Source of the DNA: SIG440 sp045631525
Lineage (GTDB): Bacteria > Bacillota > Clostridia > Monoglobales > Monoglobaceae
Reading direction: 5' to 3'
DNA: 64,000 nt
Assembly: GCA_045631525.1 (NCBI GenBank)
Contig: JAZQUY010000002.1
Coordinates: 1 to 64,000, forward strand
Shown here: positions 34,231 to 42,092 of the stretch, piece after piece
How positions within the stretch are numbered: position 1 is the stretch's first letter
Layout of the letters: each line of letters begins with the position of its first letter
Translations under genes and position numbers: made by a program
Notes under the pieces: generated by a model
The model's database searches: none
What the model saw: the letters and a program-made list of their open reading frames with translations, nothing else
Told to the model about the DNA's origin: nothing

Positions 34231-34259
34231 AAAAAGCTTGAAAAATACTGTTCTTTTTA

Positions 34260-34289
34260 TTGACAACAAAGAGGTGTTGGGTATATAAT
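34260..34289 (+). promoter_or_regulatory. sigma-A promoter of cysK-guaA
   Basis: TTGACA (34260-34265) and TATAAT (34284-34289) are 18 bp apart, about 45 bp before the cysK-like start. Confidence 0.75.
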
Positions 34290-34332
34290 ATTTTATTATA
34301 TTTAAGTTTCTGGAATTTAAAGGAAGATAATA

Positions 34333-35265
34333 ATGGTTTTTAATAATATTTTGGAAGCAATGGGAGATACTCCTGTTATAAGGCTTTCGCATATGGCACC
34401 GCCTGACGGGGCAGAAATTTTTGTGAAGTTTGAGGGGCTCAATGTTGGCGGCTCAATTAAAACAAGAACAGCCTACAATATGATTTGCGATGCTGAAAAA
34501 AGAGGACTTATAAATAAAGATACTGTGATTGTTGAACCCACCAGCGGAAATCAGGGAATTGGTCTTGCACTTGTTGGGGCGGTTAAAGGTTATAAGGTGA
34601 AAATCGTTATGCCTGACTCTGTTAGTGAAGAACGGCGCAAGCTTGTCAAACATTATGGTGCTGAGGTTATTCTTGTCCATGATGCAGGAAATATCGGCGA
34701 GTGCATACACGAATGTCTTAATACGGCACTGCGTATGCAGGAAGAATGTGACAATGTGTTTGTGCCTCAGCAGTTTGAAAACCCTGCCAATGTTGAAGTT
34801 CAACGAAAGGTTACCGGAGAGGAAATTTTGAGACAGGTGGAGGGCCCAATACACGGATTTTGCTCGGGGATTGGTACAGGCGGTACAATCACCGGTATAG
34901 GCGAAACACTAAAAGAAAAAAATCCCTATATGGAAATCTGGGCAGTTGAGCCTGAACACGCGGCAATCCTTTCGGGGGGTTCAATCGGCACCCACATTCA
35001 AATGGGGATTGGTGACGGAGTTATTCCTAAAATTTTAAATCAGAATATTTTTACAGACATTTGTGTGATAAAAGACGAAGAAGCAATAAATACCGCAAAA
35101 GACCTTGCCTCAAAGGAAGGTATAATGTGTGGCATATCAAGTGGCACAAATGTGGCAGCGGCAATAAAGCTTGCAAAGAAATTAGGTAAAGGTAAAACGG
35201 TGGTGACGGTGCTCCCCGATACAGCAGAGAGATACTTTTCAACTCCGCTTTTTGAAGAAAACTAA
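34333..35265 (+). CDS. cysK: cysteine synthase family protein (O-acetylserine sulfhydrylase-like)
   Basis: A PLP fold-type II enzyme of 310 residues that should replace the acetate of O-acetylserine with sulfide. The PLP Lys is in VGGSIKTRTA (about residue 42), the substrate loop is PTSGNQGIGLA (about 70), and the phosphate loop is GTGGTITG (about 178). Two positions differ from classical CysK, which reads PGGSVKDR and TSGNTGIG. A related beta-replacement activity is possible. It lies 18 bp before guaA in one operon. Confidence 0.88.
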   Translation: MVFNNILEAMGDTPVIRLSHMAPPDGAEIFVKFEGLNVGGSIKTRTAYNMICDAEKRGLINKDTVIVEPTSGNQGIGLALVGAVKGYKVKIVMPDSVSEERRKLVKHYGAEVILVHDAGNIGECIHECLNTALRMQEECDNVFVPQQFENPANVEVQRKVTGEEILRQVEGPIHGFCSGIGTGGTITGIGETLKEKNPYMEIWAVEPEHAAILSGGSIGTHIQMGIGDGVIPKILNQNIFTDICVIKDEEAINTAKDLASKEGIMCGISSGTNVAAAIKLAKKLGKGKTVVTVLPDTAERYFSTPLFEEN

Positions 35266-35283
35266 ATTACAGGAGGAAAAAAT

Positions 35284-36264
35284 ATGAACAGCAATGTAAG
35301 ACCTGAAACAATGGAACGTATCACAACAAAGGAGCTTGCAGACAAATTTATCAAAGAGCAGATAGAGGAAGTTCGCGCACAGGTAGGCGACAAAAAAGTT
35401 CTTCTGGCGCTCTCGGGCGGCGTTGACAGCTCGGTGGTTGCGGCACTTCTTATAAAAGCAATAGGTAAACAGCTTGTTTGCGTGCACGTGAACCACGGAC
35501 TTATGCGAAAGGGCGAAAGCGAGCAGGTTATCGAAGTTTTTGGAAAAGAGCTTGATGCAAACCTTATATATATTGATGCTACAGACAGATTTTTGGATCT
35601 CTTGAAAGATGTGGCTGAGCCTGAGAGAAAGAGGAAAATTATCGGCGGCGAATTTATCAAGGTTTTTGATGAGGAAGCGGCAAAGCTTGAAGGTATTGAC
35701 TTTTTGGCGCAGGGAACAATTTACCCTGATATTCTTGAAAGTGACGGTGTAAAGGCTCATCACAACGTTGGTGGACTTCCTGAAGATATGGAAATGGAGC
35801 TTGTTGAACCTGTTAAGCTTCTTTACAAGGACGAGGTAAGAGTTGTGGGCAGTGCCCTTGGTCTTCCTGACGAAATGGTTTATCGCCAGCCGTTCCCCGG
35901 CCCCGGTCTTGGTGTTCGTTGCCTTGGCGCAATCACTCGTGACAGACTTGAGGCGCTTCGTGAGGCTGATGCAATCCTCCGTGAAGAATTTGATAAGTGT
36001 GGTCTTGCGGGCAAGGTATGGCAGTATTTCATTGCTGTTCCTGATTTCAAGAGTGTCGGCGTAAGAAACGACAAGAGATATGAGGGTTGGCCCGCTATCA
36101 TTCGTGCGGTGAATACCACCGACGCAATGACAGCCACCATTGAAGAAATACCCTATGATGTTCTCCACAAAATCACAGCACGTATCACAGCAGAAGTTGA
36201 GGGCATCAACCGTGTTCTCCTTGACCTTACACCAAAGCCCGTAGGCACTATCGAGTGGGAATAA
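35284..36264 (+). CDS. guaA: GMP synthase ATP-PPase subunit lacking the glutaminase domain
   Basis: 326 residues covering only the ATP pyrophosphatase (P-loop LALSGGVDSSVVAALL, about residue 40) and the dimerization domain (RQPFPGPGLGVRC ... PVGTIEWE). Usual bacterial GuaA is about 510 residues with an N-terminal class I amidotransferase; here translation starts cleanly at AGGAGG-ATG with no such domain upstream. It therefore resembles the two-subunit (GuaAb) type of archaea and some Clostridia. Its last codons form the left attachment site of the mobile element. Confidence 0.93.
   Translation: MNSNVRPETMERITTKELADKFIKEQIEEVRAQVGDKKVLLALSGGVDSSVVAALLIKAIGKQLVCVHVNHGLMRKGESEQVIEVFGKELDANLIYIDATDRFLDLLKDVAEPERKRKIIGGEFIKVFDEEAAKLEGIDFLAQGTIYPDILESDGVKAHHNVGGLPEDMEMELVEPVKLLYKDEVRVVGSALGLPDEMVYRQPFPGPGLGVRCLGAITRDRLEALREADAILREEFDKCGLAGKVWQYFIAVPDFKSVGVRNDKRYEGWPAIIRAVNTTDAMTATIEEIPYDVLHKITARITAEVEGINRVLLDLTPKPVGTIEWE
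36251..36260 (+). repeat. left attachment site (attL) direct repeat
   Basis: TCGAGTGGGA forms the last codons of guaA (Ile-Glu-Trp-Glu, followed by TAA). The same 10 bases, also followed by a stop-like GTAA, recur at 57266. The core may extend to the stop codon with one mismatch. Confidence 0.8.
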
Positions 36265-36269
36265 AATGA

Positions 36270-36317
36270 AAAATCCCCGAAAGCCTTGAAAAATCAGGGT
36301 TTTCGGGGTTTCTTTTT
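36270..36317 (+). terminator. terminator supplied to guaA by the element
   Basis: AATCCCCGAAAGCC pairs with GGGTTTTCGGGGTT, followed by TTTCTTTTT. It lies just inside the element and replaces the original guaA terminator, which now sits at 57293-57332. Confidence 0.8.
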
Positions 36318-36322
36318 GCTTT

Positions 36323-36344
36323 TTGAGTACATTTTGAGTACAAT
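36323..36344 (+). repeat. left pair of GAGTACA repeats (probable integrase arm sites)
   Basis: Two GAGTACA units 11 bp apart, TGAGTACATTTTGAGTACAA. A matching pair in the same orientation lies at 57146-57166 near the right end. Paired direct repeats inside both ends are typical arm-type binding sites of tyrosine integrases with an N-terminal AP2-like arm domain. Confidence 0.65.
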
Positions 36345-36363
36345 TTTGATTTATTCTTCTACT

Positions 36364-36999
36364 TTAGTTTGAAAAGTCAGGTGGAATCTTAACCGATATT
36401 CCGTCACTAGAATTTAGCATAATACTAGAGTGCTGAAGCTCAAGTTCAATAACTTCTTTTTGCTCTTTCAATTCTTCTAAAATATTAATAAGTTCTTTAT
36501 CCGATGTGTCGCAGATTTCTGCGGCACATTTTTCGTATCTGTGGTTAATTCTTTCCCACTTTAAAATATCGCTTAATATATTTTCGTTTTTTAAGTAATA
36601 CAAAATGGTGTTGGCAGATAAGTCAGTTTTGTCTACTTTTGCACCAAAGAAATTTGTTATAAAAGGATTTATAACAATACTAACGGTATCTGCATTTATC
36701 ATACCGTTTTCTTCTCTTTCGCCGTTTATGGACACGATTTTAGTTTTAATGAGCATAATCATCAAGCCCATAAAATCGCCAACTGTTTCAAGCCTAATAT
36801 TATTTTCAAAGCCTGCAAGTGCAAACGAGCTTACGCCGAGGGCTTCTGCAAGCCTGTCAATCTGTGCTGTTTGAGGCACCATTTTATTTATTTCATATTT
36901 TCTTATAGAAACCGGATGTATCCCTGAAAGCTCAGCAAGTTTGGCTTGAGTAATGCCTATACGCTTTCTAAAATACTTGATTTTTTCACCTATAGTCAT
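36364..36999 (-). CDS. CI-like XRE repressor of the element
   Basis: 211 residues. The N-terminal helix-turn-helix is KIKYFRKRIGITQAKLAELSGIHPVSIRKYEINK (residues 5-40). The C-terminal 140 residues are helical with a coiled region at EELKEQKEVIELELQ, perhaps for dimerization, and no protease-like LexA fold is evident. It is divergent from the excisionase-integrase genes, with three 16-bp operator-like sites between them, so it probably holds excision genes silent. Confidence 0.85.
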   Translation of the reverse strand: MTIGEKIKYFRKRIGITQAKLAELSGIHPVSIRKYEINKMVPQTAQIDRLAEALGVSSFALAGFENNIRLETVGDFMGLMIMLIKTKIVSINGEREENGMINADTVSIVINPFITNFFGAKVDKTDLSANTILYYLKNENILSDILKWERINHRYEKCAAEICDTSDKELINILEELKEQKEVIELELQHSSIMLNSSDGISVKIPPDFSN

Positions 37000-37017
37000 A
37001 GTATTTTTACCCCATTC

Positions 37018-37172
37018 GTAGTTTTGTCACTACAATTATAACACATAAAAATAAAAAAATCCACACTTTTTTGAAAAATTGTTAAATATGAACATTTTGT
37101 GAAATTCCAGAATTACTCTTGACAAAAGGTAGTGATTAAGCTACAATATAATTAAAGTAGCGACATCACTAC
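37018..37172. promoter_or_regulatory. three operator sites GTAG-N8-CTAC between repressor and xis
   Basis: Three 16-bp sites share the same half-sites: 37018-37033, 37129-37144 and 37157-37172. The first lies just downstream of a TATAAT on the minus strand for the repressor gene, and the second overlaps the promoter of the xis-int genes. Spacing between the last two is 28 bp centre to centre. This looks like a lambda-type O1-O2-O3 switch. Confidence 0.7.
37119..37147 (+). promoter_or_regulatory. sigma-A promoter of xis-int
   Basis: TTGACA (37119-37124) and TACAAT (37142-37147) are 17 bp apart. The operator at 37129-37144 covers its spacer and -10. Confidence 0.8.
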
Positions 37173-37197
37173 GAAATGTATGAAAGGAGGATGGCTA

Positions 37198-37389
37198 ATG
37201 AGTGTTCAGAACAAAACCTACATTACTGCAACAGAATTAGCGGAAATGCTCGGAATATCCAAAGGGCATGCTTATAAAATCATAAGAGGTCTGAACAACG
37301 AGCTTAAAAAAGATGGATATATTGTTTTTTCGGGAAAAGTACCCAAAGACTATTTTAATAAGCGCTGTTACGGCTACGGCGTACAATGA
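37198..37389 (+). CDS. excisionase-like helix-turn-helix protein
   Basis: 63 residues with a winged helix-turn-helix of the excisionase/MerR type: YITATELAEMLGISKGHAYKIIRGLNNEL. The ATG at 37198 follows AAAGGAGGATGG, which rules out the in-frame start at 37180. It lies 14 bp before the integrase gene. A role in directing excision is inferred from fold and position. Confidence 0.8.
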   Translation: MSVQNKTYITATELAEMLGISKGHAYKIIRGLNNELKKDGYIVFSGKVPKDYFNKRCYGYGVQ

Positions 37390-37403
37390 GGAGGTAGTAA
37401 GCT

Positions 37404-38498
37404 ATGAAGGCTGAAAAAGACAAGAATACCGGGAAATGGCTCATTCAATTCCGATATACAAATTGGCAGGGTGAGCGAAAGAAAACAACAAAACGAGGCT
37501 TCAATACAAAAAGAGAGGCAGAAGAATGGGTGAGAAACTTTCTGATGTCGCAGCAAGCGGATTTTAATATGAACTTTGAAGAGTTTGTAAAAATCTACAG
37601 AGCTGATGTAAGCAACAGAATCAGATCATCTACATCGGAAACCAAAGACAATATTATTGATAAGAAAATCTTACCGTACTTCGGTAAGAAGAGTGTAAAC
37701 AGTATAACGGCTGCTGATATCCGAAATTGGCAAAATACTATGATGTCGCTACGCAAAAAGGACGGCAAGCCTTATTCTGAAACATATCTACACACTATCA
37801 ATAATCAGCTTACGGCAATATTTAATTATGCTGTTAAATTCTATGACCTTGCCAACAATCCTTGCAGAAAAGCAGGAAGTATGGGAAGAAAGCAGGCTGA
37901 CGAAATGCGATTCCTGACGGTTGATGAGTTTTCAAGATTTATTGATGGTGTTATGGATAAGCAGAAATCCTATGTTACATTTATGACCTTGTTTTGGACG
38001 GGGATGCGATTGGGTGAAATGCTTGCTTTAACACCTGCGGATGTCGATTTCGAAAACAAAACCATACGAATTGACAAATCCTATGACACAAAGCATAAGT
38101 CAAATGGTCCTACAAAGACCTACACTTCAACAAGGACAATAACGGCTCCGGAATTTCTTCTTGCAGACATCAAGGATTATATGAATTCCGTTTATGGCTT
38201 GAAGAAAAACGACAGATTGTTTGGTGTAACAAAATACTATATGGAGCACGAGAAGGAACGGGCTTTAAAGAACAGCGGGATTCCTCATATTAGAATACAC
38301 GATTTGAGACATTCTCATTGTGCATTGCTTTTCGAAATGGGAATACCACCGCTTGAAGTGAAGGAAAGATTAGGGCATAAGAACATTGAAACAACGCTCA
38401 ATGTATATGCCCATGTTTATCCTGGTAAGCAGAGGGTTCTTTCAGACAAGCTTGATAAAGTGTATAAGGAGGGGTTACAAAGTGGCAAGGAAGAATGA
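37404..38498 (+). CDS. int: tyrosine site-specific integrase
   Basis: 364 residues. The N-terminal arm-binding domain (NTGKWLIQFRYTNWQGERKK) is followed by a SAM-like core-binding domain and the catalytic domain. Catalytic residues visible are Arg in WTGMRLGEML (about 202), HDLRH (about 299-303), His in RLGHKN and Tyr in NVYAHVYPG. It belongs to the Tn916/phage-type integrases that use guaA and similar sites. It should recombine the TCGAGTGGGA ends. Confidence 0.95.
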   Translation: MKAEKDKNTGKWLIQFRYTNWQGERKKTTKRGFNTKREAEEWVRNFLMSQQADFNMNFEEFVKIYRADVSNRIRSSTSETKDNIIDKKILPYFGKKSVNSITAADIRNWQNTMMSLRKKDGKPYSETYLHTINNQLTAIFNYAVKFYDLANNPCRKAGSMGRKQADEMRFLTVDEFSRFIDGVMDKQKSYVTFMTLFWTGMRLGEMLALTPADVDFENKTIRIDKSYDTKHKSNGPTKTYTSTRTITAPEFLLADIKDYMNSVYGLKKNDRLFGVTKYYMEHEKERALKNSGIPHIRIHDLRHSHCALLFEMGIPPLEVKERLGHKNIETTLNVYAHVYPGKQRVLSDKLDKVYKEGLQSGKEE

Positions 38499-38829
38499 AA
38501 ACAGAGTTCGCAGTAAAACAGTAAGTTTTTATGTAACACCGTTGGAGCACACGGAGCTGATGGCAAGAATTAAGGTATCGGGAATGCCAAAGGGAGAGTA
38601 TTTTATACAATCCTTATTGCATCAAAAAATTGAAATTTATGTCGGCAAATACCAAAGTGATCGCTTGGCACTTGAACTTAAAAAGCTGAGAGAAACACTT
38701 GAAACTGTAACCGATATTGATGATATCGCCGATACAATTATTGAATGCCACGCTCTGCTGAACCAATTACAAGAGGTTACGGCTGATAATGCAAAGTTAT
38801 CAGCCGATGACTTCAGAACAATAACTTGA
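38482..38829 (+). CDS. MobC-like mobilization protein
   Basis: 115 residues. The N-terminal half (SKTVSFYVTPLEHTELMARIKVSGMPKGEYFIQSLLHQ) is the ribbon-helix-helix fold seen in MobC-type relaxosome proteins, and the rest is helical. The GTG at 38482 follows AAGGAGGGG and overlaps the integrase end by 17 bp. A second paralogous protein of the same type is encoded at 40164, next to the relaxase. Confidence 0.72.
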   Translation: MARKNENRVRSKTVSFYVTPLEHTELMARIKVSGMPKGEYFIQSLLHQKIEIYVGKYQSDRLALELKKLRETLETVTDIDDIADTIIECHALLNQLQEVTADNAKLSADDFRTIT

Positions 38830-38848
38830 ACGAAGGAGGTGGTTTTAT

Positions 38849-39205
38849 GTGAGAGGGAATTTCTTCAAAATGGATAATGATATTTTCAAATGTGGGTTAG
38901 ATGCTTACGAATTTATGGTTTATTCATACCTTGTGATGAAAGCAGACAGAGATAAAATGACCTGCTATCCGACAGTAAGTAAAATTGCTGTGGATTGCGG
39001 CATCAGTAAATCTCAGGTACATAAGGTTACAGCTTCGTTAGAAGAGAAAGGCTTAATTACAAAGAAAATGCGATACAAGGACACCATAAACGGTAAAAAA
39101 CATCAGACAAGCAGCCTCTATCATATAGAGCCACTGCCTACACAATATGGAGGGAGTGCCTCCGTATTAAATACCCACTCACTCTCCGATATAGAGGGGA
39201 AATAA
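38849..39205 (+). CDS. helix-turn-helix protein, replication-initiator-like
   Basis: 118 residues with a winged helix: YPTVSKIAVDCGISKSQVHKVTASLEEKGLITKK. This domain is shared by DnaD-like and plasmid Rep N-terminal regions and by GntR-like regulators of mobile elements. There is no second domain. The GTG start follows AAGGAGGTGG; an ATG two bases upstream would read straight into TGA. The role is unclear, either regulator or replication accessory. Confidence 0.7.
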   Translation: MRGNFFKMDNDIFKCGLDAYEFMVYSYLVMKADRDKMTCYPTVSKIAVDCGISKSQVHKVTASLEEKGLITKKMRYKDTINGKKHQTSSLYHIEPLPTQYGGSASVLNTHSLSDIEGK

Positions 39206-39268
39206 ATAAACAAGAATTATATATCAATATTCATTTATCAAAAACCACTACAACAAGAAGGTGAGGTC

Positions 39269-39622
39269 GTGGATTATAAAACGACACAATTTAACTATTA
39301 TCTCGATGAATGTTATTTTCATCCCGAACGAGATAAGGAATTTGCTTCTGAAACCGAAAAGAATTTGGAAAGGAAGGCTATGGAACTGCTTTGGAATAAG
39401 GAAAGCATTAAAGTACACGACATTACATATTCCAACGAGGAAATAAGACAGAAGTTACTTGATGAAATGATGCCGGAAATTTTGGACAGAGCCGTAGAGG
39501 TTTATCGCGAAGCTAAAGGCGTAAAATCTGAAACGGCATATCTTGCAGGCTGTATATTCAGAACTCTTATAGACTACGATGCATATATAGAACGGTTATT
39601 CAGACAGACATTCAGAGGGTAA
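39269..39622 (+). CDS. conserved mobile-element protein of unknown function
   Basis: 117 residues, acidic and helical, without membrane segments. It starts at GTG after GAAGGTGAGG. Segments such as MMPEILDRAVEVYREAKGVKSETAYLAGCIFRTLIDYD suggest a compact helical bundle. I recognise no family. Its position between the helix-turn-helix gene and tnpV suggests it belongs to the conserved backbone of this element type. Confidence 0.65.
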   Translation: MDYKTTQFNYYLDECYFHPERDKEFASETEKNLERKAMELLWNKESIKVHDITYSNEEIRQKLLDEMMPEILDRAVEVYREAKGVKSETAYLAGCIFRTLIDYDAYIERLFRQTFRG

Positions 39623-39650
39623 GTAAAGGAGAATTCTACTAATCATTTTC

Positions 39651-39673
39651 ACGGAGCCGTACACGGCTCTGTG
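39651..39673 (+). other. inverted repeat upstream of tnpV
   Basis: ACGGAGCCGT and ACGGCTCTGT form a 9-10 bp hairpin in the gap before tnpV. It is followed by GGAGGTGG rather than a T run, so it is more likely a leader structure than a terminator. Confidence 0.45.
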
Positions 39674-39720
39674 GAGGTGGTTAGAGAAAATAAATAATTA
39701 AATTCAAGGAGGAATTATCA

Positions 39721-40077
39721 ATGAAAGAAAGGTTTATCGAAAATGCAATTGAGTATGTAAGAAACGGTGATTATTACATACCGAACTTGGAAGTGCCGGA
39801 ATGTAAGCACGAAATCGGAAAGTATGGAAGATTAAGAAGGAAACATTTGAAGACAAGTAAGCATTGCCAATATAGTGCGCTTCTTATGACAGGAAAATTG
39901 TTTGAGCATTTACACGAGGTTGATGTTCAGGCACAAGAAATTTTAGACAGATTCATCAAGGAAGCAGAGAAAAACGCTCCCGACAAAGCAACTCAGCAGA
40001 TGGCGTGGGTTGGTCATATGAACAACGCAAAGGCGTGTGCGGAAGAAATTATCTACAACGAGATAATTTATATTTAA
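39721..40077 (+). CDS. tnpV: TnpV-family protein
   Basis: 118 residues matching the TnpV family (PF14198): DYYIPNLEVPE, the KYGRLRRKHLK motif, LLMTGKLFEHLHEVD and the C-terminal MAWVGHMNNAKACAEEIIYNEIIY. TnpV genes are found in Tn4451/Tn5398-type and related clostridial mobilizable transposons, but the function is not established. The start follows CAAGGAGGAA. Confidence 0.88.
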   Translation: MKERFIENAIEYVRNGDYYIPNLEVPECKHEIGKYGRLRRKHLKTSKHCQYSALLMTGKLFEHLHEVDVQAQEILDRFIKEAEKNAPDKATQQMAWVGHMNNAKACAEEIIYNEIIYI

Positions 40078-40163
40078 TGTTGTAACAAGCACTGAATTTG
40101 GCATTGCAAATTCGATTTTTAAGGGATACCCCTAACACCCCAAATACGGAAGGAGGCGGTAAT

Positions 40164-40532
40164 ATGCGCAACAGAACAAAGACCTTTTCGGTAAGGTTAA
40201 GTGAGCAAGAATATGAAACCTTAAATAAGGCAATAACGAAAACAGGTCTTACAAAATCAACTTTTATACGAACCGTTGCAAAAGGATATTTACCCAAACC
40301 ACGACCACCTAATGGATATGATAAGATGATGTCAGAACTGACTGAAATTAACACCAATCTTTATGACATTTGCAGGTTGGCATCAAATGTTGGCAAGGTT
40401 GACGCTACTCTTCTGGAAGTACAGGCAGAACGATTGGAGAAGGCAATTTTACAAATCAACACAATCTTTACCGTTCCCGATAAAATCAAAGGAGGCGATA
40501 TAAAATGGCAACAACAAAAATATGGGACATAA
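40164..40532 (+). CDS. mobC: MobC-like relaxosome accessory protein
   Basis: 122 residues. The N-terminal ribbon-helix-helix TKTFSVRLSEQEYETLNKAI is followed by the MobC helical region (LTEINTNLYDICRLASNVGKVD). It should bind oriT and assist the relaxase. The ATG at 40164 follows AAGGAGGCGG. It overlaps the relaxase gene by 28 bp, the normal mobC-mobA arrangement. The oriT is probably in the 85-bp gap upstream (40078-40163). Confidence 0.85.
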   Translation: MRNRTKTFSVRLSEQEYETLNKAITKTGLTKSTFIRTVAKGYLPKPRPPNGYDKMMSELTEINTNLYDICRLASNVGKVDATLLEVQAERLEKAILQINTIFTVPDKIKGGDIKWQQQKYGT

Positions 40533-41836
40533 AAGGCAGACTTGATACACTTATAAATTATGCTGCTAATCCCGAAAAGACAGATGGCAAGATTTATAAT
40601 GAAAAGCAAATACAAGCTCTCCACGATATTATGGACTATGCCTCTGATGATTATAAAACGGAGCGAAGCTTATATGTATCGGGCGTTAACACAACGCCCG
40701 ATATGGCAAAACAGAAAATGCATCAAACAAAGCTCCGTTATGGCAAGACGGATGGCATCGTAGCATTTCACGCTATACAGAGTTTTAAACCGGGAGAGGT
40801 TACCCCAAAAATTGCTCATGAAATCGGGAAAAGACTTGCAAAGGAAATGTGGGGCGATAGGTTTGAGGTGGTAATTGCGACTCACCTGAATAAAGAACAT
40901 ATCCATAATCACTTTGTAATAAATTCTGTATCCTTTGCGGATGGATTGAAATATTATGATAACACCGCAAATTATAATCTTATTAAAAAGATTTCTGATA
41001 GGCTATGTGAGGAATATAATCTGTCAGTAATACGAAATCCTAAAAGCAAGGGCAAGCATTATGCCGAGTGGTACGCTGAGAAAAACGGCTATCCAACGAT
41101 ACGAGGTCAGATAAGGGATGAGATTGATACCATTATTCAATGTTCATATACTTATCAAAGCTTTTGGACGGAACTCAAACGCAGAGGATATGAGGTTAAG
41201 GATACAGGAAAATACATAGCATTAAAACCAACATTCTCTGAAAAATATATTCGCCTTAAATCTCTAGGTGAAAATTATAGTCTTGAAGCAATTAAAGAGC
41301 GTATTATTAGGGCAAGAAACGGTATTAGAGATTTGTCTGTACCTAAACCTGACTATAATGCTTGGCTCAAAAAATATGAACCAATAAAGCTCAAAGGCTT
41401 CAAGGCTCTGTACTATCACTACTTATATCTGTTTGGGAAGATACGTAAAAAGGAACCACCGCAAAGAGTATGCTTTTATTTGAGAGAAGAACTTATAAAA
41501 TTTGAGCGATACCAAAAACAGTTTCATTTTCTTTATGATAATGATATTGAAACATCTACTCAACTTCTTGAAATAAAACAAAAGTCAGAAGATAGGATAT
41601 CCGAACTGACATTGCAACGGTCAAGGTTATATCACAAGCCTGATGCTAAAGGAGAAATTGCAGATATAAATACCGAGCTGAAGGACCTTCGAACGAAAGT
41701 CAGAATGTGTAATAACATTTTGAGTGATTCGGAGCGTATCAACGAAAAGTATAACGAAGCACAAAGACTTGAACAAGAAGCAATGCTTCCTAAAAAGTAT
41801 AAGAAAAAGGATAAATATGAGGAACACTCACGATAG
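40505..41836 (+). CDS. mobA: relaxase / mobilization nuclease (MobA/VirD2 family)
   Basis: 443 residues. The metal-binding triad is in HLNKEHIHNHFVINSV (about 127-140), the classic HxxxxHxHN relaxase motif. A candidate nicking Tyr lies near the N-terminus (NYAANPEK, about 19). The C-terminal 130 residues are coiled coil. It should nick oriT and lead the strand into a recipient through a helper conjugation channel. A 255-bp repeat-rich stretch follows. Confidence 0.93.
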   Translation: MATTKIWDIKGRLDTLINYAANPEKTDGKIYNEKQIQALHDIMDYASDDYKTERSLYVSGVNTTPDMAKQKMHQTKLRYGKTDGIVAFHAIQSFKPGEVTPKIAHEIGKRLAKEMWGDRFEVVIATHLNKEHIHNHFVINSVSFADGLKYYDNTANYNLIKKISDRLCEEYNLSVIRNPKSKGKHYAEWYAEKNGYPTIRGQIRDEIDTIIQCSYTYQSFWTELKRRGYEVKDTGKYIALKPTFSEKYIRLKSLGENYSLEAIKERIIRARNGIRDLSVPKPDYNAWLKKYEPIKLKGFKALYYHYLYLFGKIRKKEPPQRVCFYLREELIKFERYQKQFHFLYDNDIETSTQLLEIKQKSEDRISELTLQRSRLYHKPDAKGEIADINTELKDLRTKVRMCNNILSDSERINEKYNEAQRLEQEAMLPKKYKKKDKYEEHSR

Positions 41837-41880
41837 GATGTTATTTGCGATATGAACTTCTGCTTCGCATCTTGATAGCA

Positions 41881-42039
41881 GAATCGTGAAAATCACGATT
41901 CAAGAAATGTGAAAATCACATTTCAAGAAGTTTCTTATTCGCAGGTCAAACGAAGTAACTATCACTAAGAAAGTGATTTTGGGCTCACAAATCAAGAAGT
42001 GTGAAAATCACATCTCAAGAATAGTGAAAATCACTATTC
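41881..42039 (+). repeat. array of hairpins sharing the core GTGAAAATCAC
   Basis: Four 21-nt hairpins lie at 41881-41901, 41904-41924, 41996-42016 and 42019-42039. All have the core GTGAAAATCAC, but the outer stem changes on both sides: AATC/GATT, AAAT/ATTT, AAGT/ATCT and AATA/TATT. Three are perfectly complementary; the third has one mismatch and one G-U. Starts fall on a 23-bp grid (0, 23, 115, 138). CAAGAA links the units. A related inverse hairpin, ATCACTAAGAAAGTGAT, is at 41961-41977. Confidence 0.8.
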
Positions 42040-42092
42040 AGGACAAGTGAATTTAACGAATCAAGAATTTCAAAAGATATTAGGAGGAATTT

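Noticed and set aside
35239..36168. Long open frame of 309 codons antisense to guaA
   Set aside because: It lies fully opposite a conserved gene, has no ribosome site, and its translation has no recognisable domain. It is a codon-usage shadow.
41881..42039. CRISPR array
   Set aside because: Units are self-complementary hairpins of 21 nt with 2-nt or irregular gaps and changing outer bases. There are no unique spacers and no cas genes.
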